In this document: one piece after another, positions 58,049 through 64,000 of the stretch
Layout: each line of letters begins with the position of its first letter
Position numbering within the stretch: position 1 is the stretch's first letter
Source of the DNA: Endomicrobiales bacterium
GTDB lineage: Bacteria > Elusimicrobiota > Endomicrobiia > Endomicrobiales > JAFGGC01
Length of the DNA stretch: 64,000 nt
Direction: 5' to 3'
Assembly (NCBI GenBank): GCA_016930715.1
Contig: JAFGGC010000011.1
Span: 1 to 64,000, forward strand
Program-made: the position numbers and the translations under genes
Notes under the pieces: model-generated
What the model was told of the DNA's origin: nothing
Seen by the model: only the letters and a program-made list of their open reading frames with translations
Database searches by the model: none

Positions 58049-59356
58049 TTAGTTTCTCATGCCGAAGTTCCAGAGGTTCTTTATCCACCTTTTCGTCGCC
58101 GCCGCCATTCCGTCGCGGGAGAACGCGAACATCCACCTTCTTTCCTTTGCCTTCTGGCGCCTCGTCCCGCCGGGTATTATGCCGAGGGTTTTCCCCACCT
58201 TCTCGAACGTGTCGAGGACGCGGTCGAGCTGTTCGTCGGTGTGCAGGGCCATGTAACTCGTGCGTATTATCGCCTGGCCTTCCGGAACGGCGGGGCTCAC
58301 GACAGGTGATGCAAATATGCCTTCGTCGAAGAGCATCCGCCACATCTGGAACGCCTTCATATCCGGGCCGACCGTTATCGGTATTATTGGCGATTCGGAA
58401 GTCCTCGTGTCAAAACCGATGGACTTGAACCCTTCCATCATTTTTTCCGTGTTTTTCCAGAGGCGTTTTCTCCTCTCGGGCTCCTTTTCGACGATGTCCA
58501 GTGCAGCGTCAATCGCGCCCACGGACGCTGGCGGAAGGCTGGCCGTGAAGATGAGCGCCCGCGCCATGTGCTTGATGTAGTGTATGACTTCCTCGCGGCC
58601 GGCTATGAAACCGCCGATGGAGGCAAGCGACTTCGAAGCTGTCGCCATCACCATGTCCACCTCGGCTTCAAGGCCGAAATGCTCGCCGGTCCCTCTTCCG
58701 GTTTCGCCCAGAACTCCGAGGGAATGCGCGTCGTCCACCATCACCCTGGCGCCGTACTTCTTGGCGAGTCTTACGACTTCGGGCAAATTGATTATGTCGC
58801 CTTCCATGCTGAAAACCCCGTCGACGACGATGAACTTGCCGTGGTCCGGGTATTTCGCGAGCTGTCTCTCTAGGTCGTGCATGTCGTTGTGGCGGAAGCG
58901 CACCATCTCGCCTATCGCGAGCCGGCAACCGTCGATTATAGAGGCGTGGTCGAGCTTGTCGGTGAGGACGATGTCGTTTTTCCCGACAAGCGTCGATATC
59001 GCTCCGAGGTTGGAGTGATGGCCCGTGGTAAAGAGTATGGCCGATTCCTTGCCGACGAACCTGGCGAACTTCCTTTCGACTTTCTCGTGGAGGTCGTTGG
59101 TGCCGTTGAGGAACCTCGAACCAGTGCAGGAAGTTCCGTACTTCTTGACGGCTTCGATGCTTGCTTCCTTCACCTTCGGATGGCCGGTAAGCCCGAGGTA
59201 GTTGTTCGAGCATATCACTATCCTTTTCTTCCCGTCGATCACCACTTCCGGCCCCTGGGCGGTCTCTATCTTCTTGAAATAGGGGTACACCCCGGCCGCC
59301 ATCACCTCGCGGGCGCTGGTGAATTTCACGCATTTTGAAAAAACGTCGTTATGCAT
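58049..59356 (-). CDS. spt: Serine palmitoyltransferase-like alpha-oxoamine synthase
   Basis: ATG 59356 is preceded by GGAGG at 10 nt; the track start at 59377 is a TTG. The ~435-aa PLP enzyme of the alpha-oxoamine synthase family has CSNNYLGLTGHPKV, GTSCTGSRFLNGT, DDAHSLGVLGETGRG, and the PLP lysine in ATASKSLASIGGF (Lys242). The family includes Spt, Kbl, BioF and HemA. The CerR- and ceramide-synthase-like neighbours favour Spt, which makes 3-ketosphinganine from serine and acyl-CoA/ACP. A C-terminal extension (~40 residues, RRQKAKERRWMFAF) is unusual. Confidence 0.8.
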   Translation of the reverse strand: MHNDVFSKCVKFTSAREVMAAGVYPYFKKIETAQGPEVVIDGKKRIVICSNNYLGLTGHPKVKEASIEAVKKYGTSCTGSRFLNGTNDLHEKVERKFARFVGKESAILFTTGHHSNLGAISTLVGKNDIVLTDKLDHASIIDGCRLAIGEMVRFRHNDMHDLERQLAKYPDHGKFIVVDGVFSMEGDIINLPEVVRLAKKYGARVMVDDAHSLGVLGETGRGTGEHFGLEAEVDMVMATASKSLASIGGFIAGREEVIHYIKHMARALIFTASLPPASVGAIDAALDIVEKEPERRKRLWKNTEKMMEGFKSIGFDTRTSESPIIPITVGPDMKAFQMWRMLFDEGIFASPVVSPAVPEGQAIIRTSYMALHTDEQLDRVLDTFEKVGKTLGIIPGGTRRQKAKERRWMFAFSRDGMAAATKRWIKNLWNFGMRN

Positions 59357-59410
59357 TAAAAAGACTCCTCCGGTCAAATTAAAATCAGGATAACAAAGAT
59401 TAGATAAGGA

Positions 59411-59449
59411 GATTACACAGATGCTTCAGTGTGTTTAATCTGTGTAATC
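59411..59449. repeat. Intergenic palindromic element GATTACACAGAT
   Basis: Arms GATTACACAGAT and ATCTGTGTAATC are separated by 15 nt in the cerR-spt gap. A related gattacacggatt segment lies at about 33714-33727 before polX. A further hairpin (GGATTGT/ACAATCC, 59473-59497) follows cerR. It looks like a dispersed intergenic repeat. Confidence 0.6.
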
Positions 59450-59500
59450 GGGTTGAAATCAGTGTAATCACCGGATTGTCTGTCTTTCAAACAATCCGTA

Positions 59501-60475
59501 CTAAATCCAGCCGTTTTCTTTGTACCAAAGATATGTTATTTTAGCACCATTTTTAAGATTTGTAAAGCCCAATCCAAGTTCATTTTCGGCCACTGAGGCA
59601 TCCGCACCCCAAGTGTCCTGCAAAAACTCCTCAATTTTCTGCGGATTCAGGACGGCGGCCCTGCCGAAAAACCCGGCCATCGTTTCGCCCAATAAGCCGG
59701 CCGCGCGGAACACGAAATCGAACAGTGGCACCGGCACCGTCCCCTTGTTGACGGTCTGCGATATTACCCTGCCCACTTCTTCCCAACTGTAGAGCGTCGG
59801 CTCGCCGAGGGCGTAGGTCTTGTTGTCGGACGCCGGTCTGTTGAGCGTTTCGCATACGGCCCTTGCCACGTCCTTGACGTAGACGAGCTGTATCAGGCGT
59901 TTCTTTGTCATAAACGGGCGGAGACCCATTCCGACAAGCTGAAAGAAAATAAATATGTCCTTGTCCCTCGGCCCGTAAACCGCCGCCGGGCGCAGTATGT
60001 TATACGGTATCCTGCCTTCGAGGATTTTCAGTTGGTTTTCGCCCTCAAGCTTGCTCCTGCCGTAATCGGAAATAGGGTTTTCCCGCTCGTCGAGTTTCTT
60101 GAAAGTCCCGCTTGACGACGGCCCCATCGCGGCGAGCGACGAGATGTAGACGATTTTTTTCACGTTGTCTTTTTTTTGCAGCGCGGCCTTTGCCAGCTCG
60201 CCCACCGCGTCGCAGTTGACCCTGTAATATGCGTCTCTGCGCCTGGCCCTTAAAACGCCGGCGCAGTGAACGACCGCGTCCGCCCCCGAAATAAATTCAG
60301 GAATCCTGGCCGTTTCGGTGATGTCGCCGTAGCGGTATTCGGCGCTCAGATCTTTCAGCCACTTGAGATTACTGGTCCTGCGCACGAGGCAGATAACCTT
60401 GTGGCCGTTCTTTATGAGCTCTTCTGTAATGTGGCTTCCGACGAAGCCGTTGGCGCCGGTGATTAAGACCTTCAT
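59501..60475 (-). CDS. cerR: NAD-dependent epimerase/dehydrogenase, probable ceramide reductase
   Basis: This 324-aa extended short-chain dehydrogenase has the nucleotide motif ITGANGFVGSHI, VVHCAGVLRARRRDAYYRVN, and the catalytic pair in SDYGRSKLEGE (YxxxK) with an SSLAAMG serine. Homologues next to spt and ceramide synthase genes reduce the 3-keto group in bacterial ceramide synthesis (CerR in Caulobacter). By sequence alone it could be a sugar-nucleotide epimerase or sterol-type dehydrogenase; the neighbouring spt favours CerR. Confidence 0.7.
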   Translation of the reverse strand: MKVLITGANGFVGSHITEELIKNGHKVICLVRRTSNLKWLKDLSAEYRYGDITETARIPEFISGADAVVHCAGVLRARRRDAYYRVNCDAVGELAKAALQKKDNVKKIVYISSLAAMGPSSSGTFKKLDERENPISDYGRSKLEGENQLKILEGRIPYNILRPAAVYGPRDKDIFIFFQLVGMGLRPFMTKKRLIQLVYVKDVARAVCETLNRPASDNKTYALGEPTLYSWEEVGRVISQTVNKGTVPVPLFDFVFRAAGLLGETMAGFFGRAAVLNPQKIEEFLQDTWGADASVAENELGLGFTNLKNGAKITYLWYKENGWI

Positions 60476-60483
60476 AATTCTCC

Positions 60484-60613
60484 TAAAATAGGGACAGCGC
60501 CTACTTATTAGTACTCATTCATTTCACAAATTCATCAATTGATCTCGTAATGGCTAAGATAGATGCTTAGCAGGTTTTTGGCAATTGTAATAAATAGGCG
60601 CTGTCCCTATTTA
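60484..60613. mobile_element. MITE-like element with ~25-bp terminal inverted repeats
   Basis: Left arm AAATAGGGACAGCGCCTA (from 60486) and right arm TAGGCGCTGTCCCTATTT (to about 60612) bracket ~85 bp of non-coding DNA; the outer match extends to about 25 bp with one or two changes. The element is ~130 bp with no ORF. Its right end supplies the hypE stop codon. Confidence 0.7.
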
Positions 60614-61624
60614 ACAAATTCTCGGCAGCTGTTCGCCTTCTAGCATCACCAGAGGTCGCAACCCCCCGCTTCTGGTCCTGAGCCAGACTCCCTTGGGAGA
60701 TTTTACCACTTTGCCTATCAATTGTGAAGCTTTGCCGTGTTTTTCTTTTTTCATCGCGGACAATATCCTTGATGACTGGTTTTCGGGTACCATTGCCACG
60801 AGCTTGCCTTCGTTTGCCACGTAGAGCGGGTCAAAACCGAGAATATTGCAGACGCTCTCCACCTGCTTTTTTATTGGTATCTGTTTCTCATCGACTATTA
60901 TCCCGGCGTTCGAGCTTGAGGCTATCTCGTTCAACGTTGTCGCGAGGCCGCCCCTTGTCGGGTCGCGCAGGACCGATATGCCTTTGGTGACCCTTATCAT
61001 TTTTTGAACGAGCTTTCCGAGCGGCGCGCAGTCGCTGGATATCTCCGCCTTTAGCTTGAAATCGTTCCTCGCGGTAACAACGGCCATGCCGTGTTCGGCT
61101 ATTGCGCCGTTAATCAATACCGAGTCGCCAGGCCTGGCGTTCGAACCGGATACCCTTATTTTTTTGTCCCTGAAACCCACGCCTGAGCTCGTCAAAAACA
61201 GCTTATCCGCCTTGCCGCGCTCTACTACTTTAGTGTCGCCCGCCACGATCTTGACGCCCGCTTCTCTTGCCGACTTCATTATCGAATCGGCCACTTTCTC
61301 AAGCACGGATATATCAAGCCCTTCCTCGATAATGGCAGCGATGGTCAGCGCGTACGGTTTCGCTCCCATCATCGCAAGGTCGTTTACCGTCCCGCACACC
61401 GCGAGTTTTCCTATGTCCCCTCCCGGAAAGAACAAAGGGTCCACCACGAACGAATCGGTGGTGAACACTATGTCGCGGTTCCCCGCGGCGCTTTTAAGCA
61501 CCGCCCCGTCGTCCATCGGCGCCAGCTCCGGGTTCAGGAACTTCTTCCTGAACACCCTCTTAATAAGCTCGTTGGTCAGCCTTCCCCCCGCCCCGTGGGC
61601 AAGTAATATCCTATTCGTTTTCAT
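60611..61624 (-). CDS. hypE: Hydrogenase maturation protein HypE
   Basis: This 337-aa full-length protein has LAHGAGGRLTNELI, PMDDGAVL, FTTDSFVVDPLFFPGGDIGKLAVCGTVNDLAMMGA and the invariant C-terminus PRIC, whose cysteine carries the thiocyanate used to make cyanide ligands of NiFe hydrogenases. The TAA stop falls in an inverted-repeat element. It follows hypD by 56 nt. Confidence 0.97.
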   Translation of the reverse strand: MKTNRILLAHGAGGRLTNELIKRVFRKKFLNPELAPMDDGAVLKSAAGNRDIVFTTDSFVVDPLFFPGGDIGKLAVCGTVNDLAMMGAKPYALTIAAIIEEGLDISVLEKVADSIMKSAREAGVKIVAGDTKVVERGKADKLFLTSSGVGFRDKKIRVSGSNARPGDSVLINGAIAEHGMAVVTARNDFKLKAEISSDCAPLGKLVQKMIRVTKGISVLRDPTRGGLATTLNEIASSSNAGIIVDEKQIPIKKQVESVCNILGFDPLYVANEGKLVAMVPENQSSRILSAMKKEKHGKASQLIGKVVKSPKGVWLRTRSGGLRPLVMLEGEQLPRIC

Positions 61625-61680
61625 AACTCTATTCTTTCAATAATTTAAAATAAATGCATTTAGTTTGCCGTTGCCAGATA

Positions 61681-62730
61681 CTAGTCCAAACCTCTCCGGC
61701 GGGCAGGCCCAGATATTGTATTTGAGCCATACTTGTATTCCGCAGCGCAGGAGCCTTCCGAAGACACCATACACGGCCCGATAGGATTGGCCGGCGTGCA
61801 CATTTTACCAAATAGTCTGCACTCAAGCGGCGCTTTGACGCCCAACAGCACCTTGCCGCAGATGCACGCCGGATTTTCTTTAGGCTTCGACGTCCTTATC
61901 TTAAATCTTTTCAGCGCGTTAAATCCCTCATAGGCCTTCGCGAATGTCAGGCCGCTTTTCGGTATCATCCCCACTTCGCGCCAGTTCGAGTCCACTTCCC
62001 TAAACACTTCTTTCAGAAGTTTCTGCGCCTCGGGGTTGCCTTCCGGCCTGACGGTGCGCGAATACTGTATCTCTATAGCCGGCGAACCGCTGTTAATCAT
62101 GTCTTCCAGCATCCTGACGGACGTTTTAAGGTCGTTTTCCTCAAAACCCGCAACAACACCCGGAACACCGTATTTTTCCGCGACAAATCTGTACGGTGCT
62201 ACTCCGATTATCGCGGAAACGTGGCCCGGGAGTATGAAACCGTCTATCCTGCGCTCCTTCATCTCAAGTATGGCTTTGAGCGCGTTAGGTATGGTCTTGA
62301 ACATCGGGAGCACGCTGAAATTCTTTATCTTTCTTTTTTTGGCAATCTTCACCGTCGCCGCTATCGTCGGCGACGTCGTTTCAAAACCGATGCCAAGGAA
62401 GACCACCTGTTTTTTCGGGTTCTTAACTGCAATGTCGAGGGCGTCAACCGGCGAATACACGATCCTGACGTCGGCGCCTGTCGTGCGTTCCTTATCCAAG
62501 CTCGAGTACGAGCCGGGGACCCTTACCATATCACCGAAAGTGGCTATTATTACGTCCTTATTTTTTGAGAGTTCAATCGCCTTGTCTATGTCTTCGACCG
62601 GCGTAACGCAGACTGGGCATCCGGGGCCTGATATCAGCTTGACCGACTTCGAAAAAAAACCCTTCAACCCGAAACGGGCTATCGCCATCGTGTGCGTCCC
62701 GCAGACTTCCATCAATACCGGCAGTTTCAT
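61681..62730 (-). CDS. hypD: Hydrogenase maturation protein HypD
   Basis: This 349-aa protein has MEVCGTHTMAIARFG, LISGPGCPVCVTP, FLGIGFETTSPTIA and the C-terminal Fe-S cysteines (CICGKVLLG, ECRLFGKMCTPANPIGPCMVSSEGSCAAEY). HypD is the scaffold on which the Fe(CN)2CO unit is built with HypC. hypC is not adjacent in this window. It starts ~90 nt after the upstream stop. Confidence 0.97.
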   Translation of the reverse strand: MKLPVLMEVCGTHTMAIARFGLKGFFSKSVKLISGPGCPVCVTPVEDIDKAIELSKNKDVIIATFGDMVRVPGSYSSLDKERTTGADVRIVYSPVDALDIAVKNPKKQVVFLGIGFETTSPTIAATVKIAKKRKIKNFSVLPMFKTIPNALKAILEMKERRIDGFILPGHVSAIIGVAPYRFVAEKYGVPGVVAGFEENDLKTSVRMLEDMINSGSPAIEIQYSRTVRPEGNPEAQKLLKEVFREVDSNWREVGMIPKSGLTFAKAYEGFNALKRFKIRTSKPKENPACICGKVLLGVKAPLECRLFGKMCTPANPIGPCMVSSEGSCAAEYKYGSNTISGPARRRGLD

Positions 62731-62788
62731 CCTGTTAGTCCTTAGCTTCTTTCAATCCAGGGAGTATGCAGACGTTTATTCCGACTCC

Positions 62789-62819
62789 GATGCGGGAAAG
62801 AAAAAAACGTTCCCGCATC
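62789..62819 (-). terminator. Hairpin after the PEP synthase-like gene, possible terminator
   Basis: GATGCGGGAA and TTCCCGCATC form a 10-bp stem just past the stop at 62823. The T-run is inside the loop rather than after the stem, so it is not a textbook intrinsic terminator. Confidence 0.35.
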
Positions 62820-62822
62820 GCA

Positions 62823-64000
62823 TTATTTCTCCCTCAAATAGCATATTATGCGTTGTTTGACGAGGTCCGAAATTACGTACATCTTGTTCTTTCCGAGGTT
62901 GAATACCTTTATCCAGTCCTTCGCCTCGCTGAGCGCCTCGATGTCTGCCGCGTCTTTGCCGGATTTCAGTTTTCCGAGGAGTTTTTCGTTGAAGAAACTC
63001 CCCTTCTTCTGCGAAAATATCGCGGCATAGAAAATATTGGTTTCGACGAGGTCCTGGAAGAAGTGCGTTCCGAAAGAAAGGTCCGGCGACATATCGGTAT
63101 TCTTGAAATCCAGCTCCACCATCATCGAAACGTTGTTTATCTCCGAAAAGCTCACCGGGACGCCCAAAGAAGGAGTCGAGGTTCCCCACCTGCCCGGGCC
63201 TATGATGAGCGCCGAAGTCTTGCGGCGGTCTTCTATGTTCCTGTTCAAACGCCCGACTGCGCGGGCAACGGCGTATTTCTCGTTCATCGTGAGACCGACG
63301 TATGTTTTCGGGTCCACGTAGATTATCTTGTCTATGGCCTCAGATATATTGCCGCCCATGAAATTGCCTGCCGATTCAAACAGCACTTTTTTTGAGTCCG
63401 GCTTTTCGGGGTAGGGCATTCTCTTTCCCTCGCCCATCGTCTGGAGCGGCCTGCACTGCAGGAGGTTTATCTTGAAATTGTTCTCATCGGTGAAGTTGAG
63501 CGTGAACTCGATGTCAACCGGGTATGAATACGCCTTTTCGAGCGTTTTTAGCATCTTCTGCATTTTTTCTATGAACTTTGTTTCCTTTATGAGCTTTTTG
63601 AAGTCTATTATCCAGCTTTCCTCTTCCGTCAGGCCGAGGTCTTTGAGCTTCTGAGTCGCTTCCCGGTCCATCCTGCCGAAATACTCCATGCAAGTGCCGG
63701 TTTTTTCCTTCATCAGCTTGCCTATGTTAGTGGTCTCGAACGAGTTCTGGCTGACGTTCAACAGGTCCACCTTGTGCTGGGAAAAGCGTGCGTCGTCCTC
63801 CTTGCCGGAAGTTGGCGACGTCAAAGGGTCGTCAAGGGCGATTATCTTCGGGTAGTCGTCGTCCACGCGGTTGACTGCCCTAGTTCCGAGGCCGAACACG
63901 AGACGGAGCATACCGCTCTGCGGGTCCATGTTCTCCTTCCAGACGAAAGTATTATAGGATATGCCTACGCCGGCCGCGTCCGGAAAGAAGTAGTGCTTCC
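62823..64000 (-). CDS. PEP/pyruvate-binding (PPDK N-terminal-like) protein, partial at 5' end
   Basis: The frame is open to base 64000, so the start is outside the window; the track begins at an internal ATG. Visible from the edge: YFFPDAAGVGISYNTFVWKENMDPQSGMLRLVFGLGTRAV, a pattern of the ATP-binding N-terminal domain of pyruvate phosphate dikinase/PEP synthase. About 150 residues later it has YPVDIEFTL and INLLQCRPLQT. The final ~200 residues (IIGPGRWGTSTPSLGVPV) are not a swivelling phospho-His or PEP-binding domain, so it is not a full PpsA. The reaction is unknown. Confidence 0.8.
   Translation of the reverse strand, partial: KHYFFPDAAGVGISYNTFVWKENMDPQSGMLRLVFGLGTRAVNRVDDDYPKIIALDDPLTSPTSGKEDDARFSQHKVDLLNVSQNSFETTNIGKLMKEKTGTCMEYFGRMDREATQKLKDLGLTEEESWIIDFKKLIKETKFIEKMQKMLKTLEKAYSYPVDIEFTLNFTDENNFKINLLQCRPLQTMGEGKRMPYPEKPDSKKVLFESAGNFMGGNISEAIDKIIYVDPKTYVGLTMNEKYAVARAVGRLNRNIEDRRKTSALIIGPGRWGTSTPSLGVPVSFSEINNVSMMVELDFKNTDMSPDLSFGTHFFQDLVETNIFYAAIFSQKKGSFFNEKLLGKLKSGKDAADIEALSEAKDWIKVFNLGKNKMYVISDLVKQRIICYLREK

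Overview
The window reads as chromosomal DNA from a diderm (Gram-negative-type) bacterium, probably from a poorly cultured, deep-branching lineage. An outer-membrane porin, an LpxL/HtrB-type acyltransferase, lipoprotein and Sec signals, and periplasmic M16 peptidases support the diderm reading. Isoleucine ATA and arginine AGG codons are frequent. I could not assign a phylum from sequence alone. Every gene I accept lies on the minus strand, so transcription runs from high to low coordinates across all 64 kb. The gene at each end is cut by the window edge.

The left end (1-6975) holds the most unusual locus, a probably undescribed peptide-maturation (RiPP-like) cassette. In transcription order it contains a degenerate HD-GYP protein, an HPr-kinase-like P-loop protein, a PqqD-like peptide-binding protein, a radical SAM/SPASM enzyme, a hairpin with a U-tract, and then a 48-residue Cys-containing putative precursor behind its own near-consensus promoter. 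Directly downstream is an S26-type (Ser/His, SipW-like) peptidase domain that reads in frame, with no stop, into a very large fibronectin-III-like repeat surface protein running off the window.

From 7 to 17.6 kb there is a tRNA-Gly with duplicated flanking DNA, then a tightly overlapping operon: small membrane protein, nnrE, catalytic and non-catalytic M16 peptidases, a complete peptide ABC importer and the CCA-adding enzyme. From 17.8 to 27.5 kb there is a MEMO-family protein with a membrane glycosyltransferase, then a porin / Leu-Ile-Val-type binding protein / chemoreceptor cluster with no ABC permease, a PflX-like radical SAM protein, an exported protein and dtd. From 27.8 to 39 kb lie tRNA-Arg, alaS, a Spy-like protein, lipA, polX, purH, a V4R-like orphan, recX, a Mut7-C protein, a DUF362 ferredoxin protein and a pseudouridine synthase.

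From 39 to 48.9 kb an FMN riboswitch with a terminator controls ribD-ribE-ribBA-ribH plus a PHP-APH fusion gene. A separate promoter drives nusB-ligA and an O-mannosyltransferase-like protein with an inserted beta-rich domain. From 48.9 to 62.8 kb there are a REC-GAF regulator, envelope genes, smc, a probable ceramide (sphingolipid) synthesis trio (reductase, Spt, bacterial-type ceramide synthase), a MITE-like inverted repeat, and hypE and hypD. The right edge cuts a PEP synthase-like protein.

All family names come from motif recognition by eye. No database search was possible.
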